Notes: generated by a model from the letters alone, not told the origin. A DNA stretch of 64,000 bases from Paenibacillus_AM sp052180255 (GCF_052180255.1 NZ_CP197466.1:310001-374000); one strand, 5' to 3'; counted from the stretch's first letter, positions 28,458 to 37,914 are shown. Numbers and translations: made by a program.

Positions 28458-29421
28458 GTGATGTCTACCGGTGTTAATTTTGGTGAGAAAAGTTCGTATT
28501 TAGGTAAAATTCGATTCATCATTCTACGAGAGATGTTCATCCGGGAGATTAATGATAATCAGAAGCGAAGTAGGAATGACCTCATTCAAATTGCGTTAGC
28601 AGCCTGTAATCTGTGTTTTCAGGCAGATGTAGATACCGCCGAACGAATTATCTAAAACATGATGTGGAGCACTAGTAAAAGCTTTGTAAGTTTTTCTTTC
28701 GAAGATGAATATTTTGATGACGCGAATGCGGCTTGAACGAAACATGGGTTTCAAAATTTCGAGTTGGATCGAGATGCCAGTGATTTGGATATTGAACTGG
28801 AGATTTATAAACTCAGTTCGGATGCCCTTCATATCGTTTTAAATTGAAGAGGAAACGGACATTACGCTGGAACAGATGATTGCGGAAATGATGATAAAAC
28901 GGGGCAATTTACGGGAAGCAAGAGCAACCCTCGACCGGCTTGATATCAATGTACGCAAATTGATACGTGAAGAAAAGGAGCATTTAAAACAGTTAAAACG
29001 AAATCCCCGGATCGCAATTCATGAACAAAACCGCCGCTGGAATAAAAATCTCAAAGATATTGGGGAACAGTTCAATGAGGAAAGTATGCTTCTAAAACAG
29101 CAAAATCAGGATGATTCACCTGGGTTATTAATTACAGATAACATGTTTGGAGAAATGTCTGCTCCGGAATTGATTGAGCCACTTTTCGTTGCACCTGAGT
29201 TGCTCAAGGTTCAATGGATCACGTTATGTCCACCTAACATCAAACTGGACATTACCAGCAAATTTGATACCGTATATAGCCTAGATATTGGAGCAAAGAA
29301 CGGAGTAAACAGTATTATCAGCAAGGTACAGAAATATCAGAGAAAGTTTTTGCACTCCCGTTCTGCAATCAGCCACGCGAAAATTGAACAACAGTTCGAT
29401 GCGGATGAAAGTGTTTCGTAG
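28458..29421 (+). pseudogene. decayed gene of unknown family
   Basis: Coding traces run from about 28458 to 29421 but are broken. In one frame stops occur at 28653, at about 28735 and at about 28842, then a frameshift near 28845 leads into the last open part (TLEQMIAEMMIKRGNLREAR..., 28876-29421). The pieces are highly charged and helical (ALAACNLCFQADVDTAERII; FELDRDASDLDIELEIYKLS; LIREEKEHLKQLKRNP) and appear to be one ancestral protein of about 320 aa. I do not recognise the family. The IS21 remnant abuts its 5' end. Confidence 0.55.
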
Positions 29422-29478
29422 TATGCTCCTCAATCACAATTATAGACAATTGCTTTTTCAATAAGATCGACATTGAAG

Positions 29479-29518
29479 AGAGACACGAGCCGACTAAGGC
29501 TATGTGTCTTTTTATTTT
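29479..29518 (+). terminator. Rho-independent terminator
   Basis: AGACAC/GTGTCT stem followed by TTTTATTTT, 58 bp after the preceding decayed gene. Confidence 0.6.
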
Positions 29519-29568
29519 CCTGACGCATTAATGAATCTTGAAATCATTTAGATGAAGGAGGATTTTTG

Positions 29569-29898
29569 ATGGACACTTGTTCAAATGAGATTGCTAAAGT
29601 AACTACAGAAGGGGTCCTTTTCAATGGGGAGTATTATTCAAGTTTATGGGCTTTAAAAGAAAACTGGTTCGAAACAGTTTCAGTATCTGGTGAATGGTCC
29701 TTACCGGCATACCTGAAGGGAATTAGCAAAACTATATTAATGGTACTTCCAGTAGGGCATGAAGATTATATTGAATTTCATTTATTGATGAGAAGATCTG
29801 CCGCGGCGGATCGTGAACAATACTACAAAAAGATTCAAGAGCTTAAAGAGCAGATTATAAGAAAGCCAAAAGAAACTAGACTTTGGGGGCCGGTATAG
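29569..29898 (+). CDS. hypothetical protein
   Basis: A 109-aa protein that I do not recognise. It has a beta-rich first half (TTEGVLFNGEYYSSLWAL; GEWSLPAYLKG) and a helical charged C-terminus. ATG 29569 has AAGGAGG at good distance. It abuts the next gene (GTG at 29899), so the two form a small operon. Confidence 0.6.
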   Translation: MDTCSNEIAKVTTEGVLFNGEYYSSLWALKENWFETVSVSGEWSLPAYLKGISKTILMVLPVGHEDYIEFHLLMRRSAAADREQYYKKIQELKEQIIRKPKETRLWGPV

Positions 29899-30348
29899 GT
29901 GAGTTTAGTTTCTCTTCGAACATTTGTTGGAGGTGGAAGATGCCATGAACTTGATTTGAATATAAAACAACTCGCCATTTTGCGTGACATTATCAAGGAA
30001 CACCAGTCAAATGTTGGAGTTAAACGTATGGAATGGACCGAGCAGGGGTTAGTGGGGACATTCGAGGGATATCGGATTTACGATAGTGACATGGAAGGAT
30101 TAAAGACATTTTTAGCTGATCTAGGATTACTGCCATTACTATCCAAGGTGGAATGGTCAGTACTGTCTGAAGAAGAACAGGAACGGATGAAACCATGGGC
30201 GGTTAGCCAGCCTTCTTCTATTCGTTTTACAGTGAAGAAGGATCATAAGAGTGACATAAATACAATGAGTAATTTTAAAAAAAGAATCTGTAAGCTCGAA
30301 GTAGTTCAGTTAGTTGACGAGTGGAGATTACGGAAAATTGGAGAGTGA
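29899..30348 (+). CDS. hypothetical protein
   Basis: A 149-aa protein without a family I can name. It follows the previous gene without spacer and is probably translated with it. A Lys/Arg-rich C-terminal third (VKKDHKSD; FKKRICKLE) is visible. Confidence 0.55.
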   Translation: MSLVSLRTFVGGGRCHELDLNIKQLAILRDIIKEHQSNVGVKRMEWTEQGLVGTFEGYRIYDSDMEGLKTFLADLGLLPLLSKVEWSVLSEEEQERMKPWAVSQPSSIRFTVKKDHKSDINTMSNFKKRICKLEVVQLVDEWRLRKIGE

Positions 30349-30499
30349 TCTTATTACAAATAAATGGAAGAGCATTAGACTAAAGCTTCAAGCAGAATTA
30401 TCTGCTCCCTGTTGCTATCGATTTGATTTTGGTACCATTAGTTGCTCAACATACAAATGCTGTGATTAGCATTTGTAAATTGAAAAAGGGATTGTGAAA

Positions 30500-30665
30500 A
30501 TGACCTTGCTAAAAGACGGTGAGAAGTCTCACTTTTCAAATCAATGTTCTAGAATGGCATGTAGATAAACTTCCGAGAAGATAGATGGCTTTGTAAATTA
30601 TCTTGAATCAACCTGCTAGCTACTAAAACTAAAGATTAATCATTTATAAAGCAGCAATTTTATAA
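30500..30665 (+). pseudogene. degraded partial copy of the 25677 gene
   Basis: From the ATG at 30500 the DNA reads like the start of the gene at 25677. TGACCTTGCTAAAAGACG against TGACATTGCTTAATGACG, GTAGATAAACTTCCGAG against TTGATAAACTTCCGAG, and AAATTATCTTGAATCAA in both. Indels and stops break the frame, and similarity fades by about 30665. The rest of 30349-30859 is very AT-rich and holds no other gene that I see. Confidence 0.6.
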
Positions 30666-30727
30666 AGGTATGTTATTTTATTTACAATTAATCCTTAATG
30701 TTTTAATTAATATAATTAAATTAAGTA

Positions 30728-30757
30728 TTTACAGTATTATACAAGATGTTATATATT
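30728..30757 (+). promoter_or_regulatory. possible sigma-A promoter of the biosynthetic cluster
   Basis: TTTACA (30728-30733) and TATATT (30752-30757) are separated by 18 bp, about 100 bp before the first cluster gene. The region is so AT-rich that chance matches are likely. Confidence 0.3.
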
Positions 30758-30859
30758 ATAATTAAATATCAGATAATCATAATAAATAGAATATGTACAT
30801 AAAAGTGGAAATGATGCGAATAATATACAAGTTATTTGTCTGTTGTTATGGGGGTAGAA

Positions 30860-31795
30860 ATGCTTAATAAAGATTGCTTCGTATTTGCAATATCTGAGTA
30901 TTTGCAAGGTGTAGGAATTAATTATAAAAGTTCTATGATATTTAATTTAATAGGTGGTCATGATTTAATAGTTAAAAAGAATGAAAATAAATATTTACCG
31001 GAGTTATCAATTAATTATAGAATTATTGATTTTGATCATTTCCAAAAATATACTGGGGTAAAAATATTTATAGAAAAATTAAGGATTGATGAATCCATTG
31101 AAAGATTGGTTGAAATTGTAAAAAAAGGAAGAAGGCAAATTATTCGATTGAATTGTTTTTATTTACCCTACGATATATCCAATTTCGGGAGAGTGAATAG
31201 TGATCATTTTTTGATAATAAATTATTATTGTGATGATACTCAACAGTTTTATGTTACTGATAATAAATATCAATCTGCAATTATTTCATTATCTGATATA
31301 AAAAAGGCAATCATTAAAACGTATAAAGAATTTTTTGATCTATATGTACTAGATGTTAGAAATTCTTTTTCCCAAAAACATGTTAATAAAATCCTAAGGG
31401 AGATAGTAACTAGTAATTGTATGAGAATTTTACAAACAGCAGACACTCAGTTTACATATTTGATGAATGAATTAATAAAAATCAACAAGATTGACCCCCT
31501 ACTTAAGAAAATAGCATTATATAATTTAGCATTGAATATTAAGAAGCCAACTGGTCCAATAGTTTCTCGCCAATATTTGATGGAGAGCATTGAAGGACTG
31601 TCTGAGGAATTGTCAAATGATTTCAAATATTTGATAATAGCTTGGGAAAGATTTACTATTGAACTAATGAAGTTAACATCTAAAGCAAGTAATGAGGAAG
31701 AAAATTTACAAGAATATTTTGAAAAGTATATTGATAAATTGGAGAAATTGGAACTTAAATTGAATGACAGTATTTTAAAGCATCTTAATAATTGA
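30860..31795 (+). CDS. BtrH/AsbE-like carrier-protein acyltransferase (module 1)
   Basis: A 311-aa protein that I infer moves an acyl group from a carrier protein to an acceptor amine or hydroxyl. A papain-like Cys-His-Asp order is visible: C6 (NKDCFVFAIS), H116 (SDHFLIINYY) and D134 (FYVTDN), with the family's FYLPYD before the histidine. Two other cluster proteins (37907, 44808) share this layout. BtrH (butirosin) and AsbE (petrobactin) are the closest known functions. ATG 30860 follows GGGGGT and is preferred over earlier in-frame starts. It opens the cluster, ahead of the amino acid ligase and carrier at 32469/33590. Confidence 0.65.
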   Translation: MLNKDCFVFAISEYLQGVGINYKSSMIFNLIGGHDLIVKKNENKYLPELSINYRIIDFDHFQKYTGVKIFIEKLRIDESIERLVEIVKKGRRQIIRLNCFYLPYDISNFGRVNSDHFLIINYYCDDTQQFYVTDNKYQSAIISLSDIKKAIIKTYKEFFDLYVLDVRNSFSQKHVNKILREIVTSNCMRILQTADTQFTYLMNELIKINKIDPLLKKIALYNLALNIKKPTGPIVSRQYLMESIEGLSEELSNDFKYLIIAWERFTIELMKLTSKASNEEENLQEYFEKYIDKLEKLELKLNDSILKHLNN

Positions 31796-31916
31796 TTGAC
31801 AGTGCGGGAACTTAGATAATTTATTAAGCAGCAATTTTTTATTTTAATTTATATTTATTAATCTAAATTTAATAGCAAAACAGTTTACATATTTTAGATA
31901 TTTGGAGTGTGTACTA

Positions 31917-32003
31917 ATGAGACTGGTGCAGGAGGTGAAAGAAATGAATGATCTTGAAATTGTAAAAATAGGAACTCTGGGTGTTGATGGGGATAAAAAT
32001 TAA
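31917..32003 (+). CDS. candidate short peptide gene
   Basis: A 28-codon frame ending in MNDLEIVKIGTLGVDGDKN. The internal ATG at 31944 has a strong ribosome site (GGAGGTGAAAG), giving a 19-aa peptide. It sits between the first transferase and a PqqD-like gene. It could be a leader or a modified-peptide precursor, but no radical SAM or other maturase is seen, so it may be fortuitous. The rest of 31796-32120 has no other gene that I see. Confidence 0.3.
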   Translation: MRLVQEVKEMNDLEIVKIGTLGVDGDKN

Positions 32004-32120
32004 TGGATGGAATGCCATTCAAAATTAATTAAGTTTTTAATAAAAACAAAGTTTCGATTTTATTATTTGTAGCTCAATCCATTAGTACACACCCTAAATA
32101 AATAAAATAGGTGATTTTTA

Positions 32121-32357
32121 ATGATTATTACATTTAATCCTGATTCTATTATTTCTGACTTTGCTGATGGAAAAATAATTACAGATGTGATCTCACATGA
32201 AAGATATTTTATAAGCGATAATGCTTATAATATTATCTCCAGGGCTATTGGAAAAAGTGTCAGTGTTGATGAGTTATACACCGAAACATATAGTAGAAAA
32301 GATTTTGATGCATTTATTTCTGAACTTATCGAACTAAACATAGTAGTAGAAGTGTAA
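32121..32357 (+). CDS. PqqD-like small protein
   Basis: A 78-aa protein with the PqqD pattern: a beta start (FNPDSIISDFADGKIITDV), a short middle strand (RYFISDNAYNIISRAI) and a final helix with hydrophobic end (FDAFISELIELNIVVEV). PqqD folds bind peptide substrates for modifying enzymes. What it would bind here is unknown; a carrier protein or the 31917 peptide are possibilities. GGTGATTTTTA precedes the ATG. Confidence 0.5.
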   Translation: MIITFNPDSIISDFADGKIITDVISHERYFISDNAYNIISRAIGKSVSVDELYTETYSRKDFDAFISELIELNIVVEV

Positions 32358-32468
32358 AGTTTTGATCCTCTTAATCGCAGTTTATAGTTTATGGGGTTAA
32401 ATCTTTCGAGAAAGATATGTATATTAGCTGATCTTTAAGTTTGTAGATTACAAAGGGGTAATAATATA

Positions 32469-33566
32469 ATGGAGACATCATTTAACATATCTAAGTTTTT
32501 AATACCAAAAATAGATATTATTCTAGAAAAAATACCTTATATTTCTGATAATATAATTGGGATTTCATATGAAAAAGAAGAAAGAGTAGTTAAGTTAAAA
32601 TTAAAAAGTGCAGACATGAATAAGTATAACGAATTACGGAGTAACTTTGAGGATCTGTGTAGTAGCCTTGAACAAACTCGAATAATAAAAAAAAGAGTGC
32701 TGAAAAATAATCTAACAGTTGAAGATTGTGGCACTGTAAACGTACAACTAGAGAATGATCACGAGCATTTTGAATATATGGATGAAAGGGACATCGTCCT
32801 TATAGATCAAATAGATAGAGAATTTGTTAATATTGCAAAAAAAAATGGTGCTGAACTAAGAGACTATCCATCAGTTTTGAATAAAAAAAATATGATTCGA
32901 AATCAATATCATGTTAATTTTCCGCAAAATATTTTAGGTATTTCGTCAGTACCGCATAATTATCAATCAATTAAAGACTTCAGGGGAAATGCAGAAAAGA
33001 ATTGCTATGAAAAATCCTTATCTAATCATGGAGAATTTTTACAACCTTGTATATGTTATCACTGTTATGAAGAGTTTCAAGAAAAAAAAGTGACAAACAA
33101 AATTATTACTGGTAAAGGGAAGTGCTTTCGTCAAGAAGTTGAGTGGAGAAAAGATAATTTTAGAAAAAATGAATTCTTAATGCGAGAAATTGTCTTTATT
33201 GGACAAAAAGATTGGGTAATAAATATGAGGAATGAAATTATGGAACAAGTATGGTGTTTTTTTGAAAGTATAGGTCTAAAAGGGAAAGTGATAACAGCAA
33301 CTGATCCATTCTTTTTTAGTCATGATATACATACAAAAGGAACTTTTCAAATGATAAGTAATTCAAAGTATGAATTAGTAGTTAGGACAATGAGCGGTAA
33401 AGAAATTTCTATAGCTTCCTTCAATTATTGTCAGGATTTACTATGCACTAAATACGAGATTACTGACGAAAAAAACATCCCATTATATTCAGGGTGTGTT
33501 GCTTTTGGTCTCGATCGCTGGAAAGAGGTTATTAAGGAAAATCGAGACTACAAACAAAATAATTAA
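32469..33566 (+). CDS. amino acid:[carrier protein] ligase (class II aminoacyl-tRNA-synthetase-like)
   Basis: A 365-aa relative of seryl-tRNA synthetase lacking a tRNA-binding arm. Members of this family activate a small amino acid (glycine or alanine in studied cases) with ATP and load it on a carrier protein. Visible signatures are a Cys cluster CICYHC from C194 (zinc site), the class II motif-2 region GKCFRQEVEWRKDNFRKNEF, REIVFIG, and motif 3 VAFGLDRWKEV near the C-terminus. The carrier protein gene follows after 23 bp, as in known pairs. Which amino acid it uses cannot be read. Confidence 0.8.
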   Translation: METSFNISKFLIPKIDIILEKIPYISDNIIGISYEKEERVVKLKLKSADMNKYNELRSNFEDLCSSLEQTRIIKKRVLKNNLTVEDCGTVNVQLENDHEHFEYMDERDIVLIDQIDREFVNIAKKNGAELRDYPSVLNKKNMIRNQYHVNFPQNILGISSVPHNYQSIKDFRGNAEKNCYEKSLSNHGEFLQPCICYHCYEEFQEKKVTNKIITGKGKCFRQEVEWRKDNFRKNEFLMREIVFIGQKDWVINMRNEIMEQVWCFFESIGLKGKVITATDPFFFSHDIHTKGTFQMISNSKYELVVRTMSGKEISIASFNYCQDLLCTKYEITDEKNIPLYSGCVAFGLDRWKEVIKENRDYKQNN

Positions 33567-33589
33567 GGCATAAAAATGGAGGGAATCAT

Positions 33590-33859
33590 TTGACTGTTCC
33601 TGAAGTGATGTTATTAGAGAAATATGTATTAAAAATACTTAATGAAATATTGAGTAAGGAAATATTGATTGGTAATAATGAGGATTTGTGGAATGAAGGC
33701 TTAGACTCTGTTAATACAATTAGATTAATAGGTGCCTTGGAAATAGAATTTAAAATTGAAATTGATGATCAAGATTTATTGATAGAAAACTTTTCGACAA
33801 TCGAAAGGATTTTAAATCTCTTATCCAAGAAAGTTGAATTATCTAGTCTAGAAACATAG
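33590..33859 (+). CDS. acyl carrier protein 1
   Basis: An 89-aa free-standing phosphopantetheine carrier. The attachment serine lies in GLDSVNTIRLI (about residue 43), followed by the usual acidic helix (FKIEIDDQDL). A TTG start follows GGAGGG. It lies directly behind the amino acid:carrier ligase, its likely loader. From 33860 to 34026 I see only the AT-rich leader with GAAAGGAG of the next gene. Confidence 0.85.
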   Translation: MTVPEVMLLEKYVLKILNEILSKEILIGNNEDLWNEGLDSVNTIRLIGALEIEFKIEIDDQDLLIENFSTIERILNLLSKKVELSSLET

Positions 33860-34026
33860 CAATATAGAATCAGCATTCTTCACCTTAGAAACGTGTTTGA
33901 TTATTGGTATGAAATTCAATGTCAATACATCTCCTTAAAGAGTTTAATGTTGTTAAATGTGAATTATGTATTAGAACTATTCACTCCTAGCTTAATGATC
34001 ACATATTATCAGAAAGGAGATTAAAT

Positions 34027-35262
34027 GTGTTTATTGTTAATCAGAGTAGATTCACATTAAATGATATACAAGTTAAATATGATTCTCGTAGTTATTTCTC
34101 GGATTTCGTAGCTATATGTGTACCAAAAGCAGAGGATATTTTAGGTTTCGTATTTTCCGTTAAAAATCAAGGGGGGAGTATATTAATACTTCACCCCGAA
34201 ATGCCATTGCAGGTTGCTTTAGAGTATGCTAATGTATCTGGTTGCTCAAAACTCATATTTGGAAGGGAATTAGTAGTATACAATTTAAATTGTCCAAATC
34301 AATTTACCACAATTCCTTCACTATTTCAGCTAACCTCAGGGACGACAGGTAGGCCAAAAATTATTTCAAGATCATGGAAGGAGATAGATAAGGAGGTAGT
34401 TTCATTAAACAATATGTTCTTAAATAGTAATAATGATACCCCTGTTATTTTAGTACCTGTCTCACACTCATTTGGTTTAATAACAGGTGTAATGACAGCG
34501 ATTGCAAGGGGAATTGAGCCCATTATTGTTACAGAGAAGAACCCTAAATATAGTTTTAAAATAATTAAATCAACACATAGTCCTATTGTGTATGGTGTTC
34601 CATTTTTAATCAATTTGTTGCATAGACTTAATCGTGAAGGAATCAACTTTAATAAAATTATGACTTCAGGAGCACCATTAGTAGGAGATGTGCTTAAACA
34701 AATAACTAATAATTTTGAACTGTGGCAACAATACGGCACTTCTGAAACAGGATGTATTTCCCTAAAGCAAAATCCTAATGTACCTAATAATTGTGGACAA
34801 GTCCTTAGTCATTTAAAGGTGGAGCTAGTTGATTTGGATGGATATCAAAAGATTCATGTTTTTACTGGTAGTGATGCAGTGGAGACTGGAGATGTAGGAT
34901 ATTTTGATGAACATTTCGATCTTCATGTGACGGGTCGATTCGATGATTTGATAAATGTTTCTGGACAAAAGGTTATTCCGTATGTAGTTGAAGAGGTTAT
35001 TCGTAAAATAGAAGGGGTGTTAGAAGTTGTAGTTTATAGAGGAAAACATGTTGTTATGGGTGAGTGTGTAAAAGCTAAAATTGTTTGTAAAAAGGGAAAG
35101 GAAGTTACCCGTGAAATAATTAGAGAATGGTGTTTATTAAGCCTTCCAGAATATCAGGTTCCGACAGTTATTGAAATTGTTGATGAACTACCAAGAACAA
35201 TGACAGGAAAAATTAATAGAAAGCAAATTGAATGGGAGGATGCTAAAAATGAAACGAGATAA
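34027..35262 (+). CDS. AsbC-like aryl-AMP ligase (3,4-dihydroxybenzoate activation)
   Basis: A 411-aa adenylation enzyme, short like petrobactin AsbC. Motifs are the AMP loop TSGTTGRPK, the family-specific PVSHSFGLITG, SGAPL, QQYGTSETGCISL, FDDLINVSGQKV and the C-terminal TGKI with catalytic lysine. With an AsbF-like dehydratase in the cluster, 3,4-dihydroxybenzoate is the probable substrate, loaded on the adjacent carrier. A GTG start follows AAAGGAG. It overlaps the carrier gene by 14 bp. Confidence 0.82.
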   Translation: MFIVNQSRFTLNDIQVKYDSRSYFSDFVAICVPKAEDILGFVFSVKNQGGSILILHPEMPLQVALEYANVSGCSKLIFGRELVVYNLNCPNQFTTIPSLFQLTSGTTGRPKIISRSWKEIDKEVVSLNNMFLNSNNDTPVILVPVSHSFGLITGVMTAIARGIEPIIVTEKNPKYSFKIIKSTHSPIVYGVPFLINLLHRLNREGINFNKIMTSGAPLVGDVLKQITNNFELWQQYGTSETGCISLKQNPNVPNNCGQVLSHLKVELVDLDGYQKIHVFTGSDAVETGDVGYFDEHFDLHVTGRFDDLINVSGQKVIPYVVEEVIRKIEGVLEVVVYRGKHVVMGECVKAKIVCKKGKEVTREIIREWCLLSLPEYQVPTVIEIVDELPRTMTGKINRKQIEWEDAKNETR

Positions 35263-35506
35263 TATTATTGAAAAGATTAAGGAAATACTAATTAATAATT
35301 TGGAAATTGAGGTTCAGGAAGATTTTGGAATGTGTATAGGTCAAACTATCGATATTGATTCAATTATGGTGCTTCAACTCGTAGTTTATATTGAAGAAGA
35401 ATTTAACGTTACTGTCCCAGAAGAAGAGATTAATATTGATAAATTTAGGGAATTGGATGCATTGATAGAGTTTATTCAAGGTTTATTGGCTAACAAAGAG
35501 GGATGA
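35249..35506 (+). CDS. AsbD-like aryl carrier protein 2
   Basis: An 85-aa carrier protein with the phosphopantetheine serine in IDIDSIMVLQLV and the acidic follow-on VPEEEINIDKF, a pattern close to AsbD of petrobactin synthesis. ATG 35249 is chosen for the GGGAGG before it. Overlap with the AsbC-like gene indicates coupled translation and a loader-carrier pair. Confidence 0.85.
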   Translation: MKRDNIIEKIKEILINNLEIEVQEDFGMCIGQTIDIDSIMVLQLVVYIEEEFNVTVPEEEINIDKFRELDALIEFIQGLLANKEG

Positions 35507-35513
35507 ATAACTA

Positions 35514-36524
35514 ATGGGAAATAAGCAAATTCGCTTAGGCATCGTTGGCTTCGGAAGAATAGTAGAGCTTCTTCATCTTCCTGTACTCAAAAAAAATCCA
35601 TTGTTTGAAATTCAAGGGGTCTTCGATATTACAAATGAACGAAGGAAGCTTGCAACAAAACTTGGATTTGAAGTATATGAAAGCTTAGAAAACATACTTA
35701 AGAGTGATATTGATGTACTCTTAATTACAACAACTCCCGAATCTCACTTTGAGATTGCAAAGCAAGCAATTGACATGAATAAGCATGTGCTTATTGAGAA
35801 GCCAGTAACTATTACTTATAAAGAAGCGATAGAATTAGAAACGTTAGGAGCTAGAAATAATCGATTAATTGCAGTGTTTCATAATAGACGTTTTGATACG
35901 GATTATATATTAATTAATAAATATATTAGAGAAAAGATTTTGGGAAGATTGTTTTATGTCAACCGCTATTATCATGCTAAAGAATCGGGTGTCTCTTTTG
36001 GTGTAAAGTCATTTTATCCTCAATGGAGAAATTTAAAAAAATTTGGGGGTGGAGCATTATTAGATTGGGGTGTTCACTTAATAGATCAATTACTATCCCT
36101 AAGGCTCGGTAGTCCCAAGTATCTCCAATCGGAAATGTTCTGTCTAGGTGGTGAAAATAATGAAGCTGAGAATTATGTGCGAGCTAGTCTAAATTTAGAC
36201 ACTGGTATTTTACTTAATTTCGAAGTTAATTTTTCTTCAAATTCTGAAATGCCATTATGGTTGGTTGGAGGAGAAAATGGAACTATAGTCATTTATTCGA
36301 ATTACGCTAAAATATTTCTCTCGACTGAAAAAGAAACAAGATTAGAGTATTTTAGCCCACTCCTAAAGAGTGGTATAGAAAGAATATATCAGTCCTTTGC
36401 AGAGAGCTTCTTTTATAACAAGCCATTAGCGGTACCTTACTCTGAGGTGCTGGAGACAATGAATATTATTAATATGATACAAGAAAATAGTAACGTACAT
36501 AAAATATCATTATTGGAGGAATAA
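35514..36524 (+). CDS. Gfo/Idh/MocA-family oxidoreductase
   Basis: A 336-aa NAD(P)-dependent dehydrogenase of sugars or cyclitols. The N-terminal Rossmann motif is GIVGFGRI, and the family signature EKPVT with catalytic lysine is at about residue 98. GGGALLDWGVHLID gives the active-site Asp/His. With the aminotransferase right behind (1-bp gap), it likely oxidises a hydroxyl to the keto group that is then aminated, as in kanosamine-type pathways. Confidence 0.88.
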   Translation: MGNKQIRLGIVGFGRIVELLHLPVLKKNPLFEIQGVFDITNERRKLATKLGFEVYESLENILKSDIDVLLITTTPESHFEIAKQAIDMNKHVLIEKPVTITYKEAIELETLGARNNRLIAVFHNRRFDTDYILINKYIREKILGRLFYVNRYYHAKESGVSFGVKSFYPQWRNLKKFGGGALLDWGVHLIDQLLSLRLGSPKYLQSEMFCLGGENNEAENYVRASLNLDTGILLNFEVNFSSNSEMPLWLVGGENGTIVIYSNYAKIFLSTEKETRLEYFSPLLKSGIERIYQSFAESFFYNKPLAVPYSEVLETMNIINMIQENSNVHKISLLEE

Positions 36525-36525
36525 C

Positions 36526-37638
36526 ATGGGAATTCCTTTTTCAACACCGCAAAAAGAGTTTGAACAGATATTTGATCAGTGGCTTGTGGAAGTGAAAAGT
36601 ATTGCTTCAAGAGGTGTCTTCGTAGGTGGGCAGGTTGTCGAGAAATTTGAAAGGAAATTCGCGGAATACTGTGGCGTTAAAGAAGCAATCGGTGTAGGGA
36701 ACGGGACAGATGCAATTTATTTAGCTTTGAAGGCACTTAATATTGGCCCAGGCGATGAGGTGATAACTGTTGCGAATACCTTTATAGCCACAGTTGAAGC
36801 AATTCATCATACTGGAGCACGCCCTGTACTTGTAGATTGTAAGGAAGATAGTTATTTGATAGACGTGGATGCTGTAACGAAATATATTAATGATAATACA
36901 AAAGCAATCATTATAGTTCATTTATATGGTAGGATGGTTCCAGCAACTGATCTTTTTGAAGTTGCTTGTAAAAAAGGGATTGCTATCATAGAAGATTGTG
37001 CACAAGCAGCTGGTGCTCGATTTGATAATAAGAGTTCAGGGAACTATGGTACAATTGGTTGTTTTAGTTTTTATCCGGATAAAAATTTAGGAGCTATTGG
37101 AGACGGAGGGTGTATAACTACTTCTAATAATGAAGTTAGCGAAAAAATTCGTAAGTTGAGAAATCATGGTGGTATACAAAAATATAGTCATGAAATTCCT
37201 GGATATAATAGCCGTCTTGATCCTATCCAAGCAGCGGCTCTTGCATTAAAACTGGAACATCTGGATGACTGGATCAAAATAAGAAGAAGCGTTGCACAAC
37301 TTTATCATAAATATTTATCTGACTGTGATTCGATTATTTTACCCGTAAATCCTGGGGAGGAAGAACATTCTTATCATTTATATGTAATAAGAGTAAAAGG
37401 TGGGAGGATTCAAAGGGACGCATTACATAAGCATTTACAAAAAAAAGGGATATTAACGGCTATCCACTATCCTTTACCAGTTCATTTAACACCTGCTTTT
37501 TCCTATCTCGGTTATGAGGAGGGACGTTTTCCGGTTAGTGAAAGGTTGGCTAATGAAATACTATCTTTACCAATGAACATTTCTATTACAGAAGATGATA
37601 TTGCTTTTATTAGCAAGGAAATAAAAGCGTTTGTATAA
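36526..37638 (+). CDS. DegT/DnrJ/EryC1/StrS-family aminotransferase
   Basis: A 370-aa PLP enzyme that aminates keto-sugars or keto-cyclitols. The PLP lysine is K186 in FYPDKNLGA, and IIEDCAQAAGA carries the pyridine-binding aspartate. GVGNGTDAIYLAL is the cofactor phosphate region. A strong GGAGG precedes the ATG. Paired with the oxidoreductase at 35514, it supports an amino sugar or aminocyclitol in the product. Confidence 0.9.
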   Translation: MGIPFSTPQKEFEQIFDQWLVEVKSIASRGVFVGGQVVEKFERKFAEYCGVKEAIGVGNGTDAIYLALKALNIGPGDEVITVANTFIATVEAIHHTGARPVLVDCKEDSYLIDVDAVTKYINDNTKAIIIVHLYGRMVPATDLFEVACKKGIAIIEDCAQAAGARFDNKSSGNYGTIGCFSFYPDKNLGAIGDGGCITTSNNEVSEKIRKLRNHGGIQKYSHEIPGYNSRLDPIQAAALALKLEHLDDWIKIRRSVAQLYHKYLSDCDSIILPVNPGEEEHSYHLYVIRVKGGRIQRDALHKHLQKKGILTAIHYPLPVHLTPAFSYLGYEEGRFPVSERLANEILSLPMNISITEDDIAFISKEIKAFV

Positions 37639-37665
37639 TCTTAACTGATGATTTGCGGGGGAATT

Positions 37666-37914
37666 ATGGATACAGTTGAAGAATTCATAAAATTCTGTAT
37701 TGAAAGTATTTTAGAAAATGATTGTAGCGGAATTAATCTCAATGAAGTTTATTTAACCAATATTGGTATGGATTCAGTTGCGAATTTTCAATTAATGGTT
37801 CAACTTGAGGGTGAATATGGAATTTTTTTCGAGGATGAAGAAATTACTGAGGAAACTTTTTTGACAGTCAACAGTTTAGCTAATATTGTAAAGGAAAAAC
37901 TTGTACATGCATGA
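37666..37914 (+). CDS. acyl carrier protein 3
   Basis: An 82-aa carrier with serine in IGMDSVANFQLM. ATG 37666 follows GCGGGGG. It overlaps the AsbE-like transferase by 8 bp, so it probably hands its cargo to that enzyme. The loader could be the AsbC-like ligase or the ATP-grasp enzyme at 46608. Confidence 0.83.
   Translation: MDTVEEFIKFCIESILENDCSGINLNEVYLTNIGMDSVANFQLMVQLEGEYGIFFEDEEITEETFLTVNSLANIVKEKLVHA

Noticed and set aside
31917..32357. Cluster as a lasso or radical-SAM RiPP pathway
   Set aside because: A PqqD-like protein is present but no radical SAM enzyme, asparagine-synthetase-like cyclase or peptidase.
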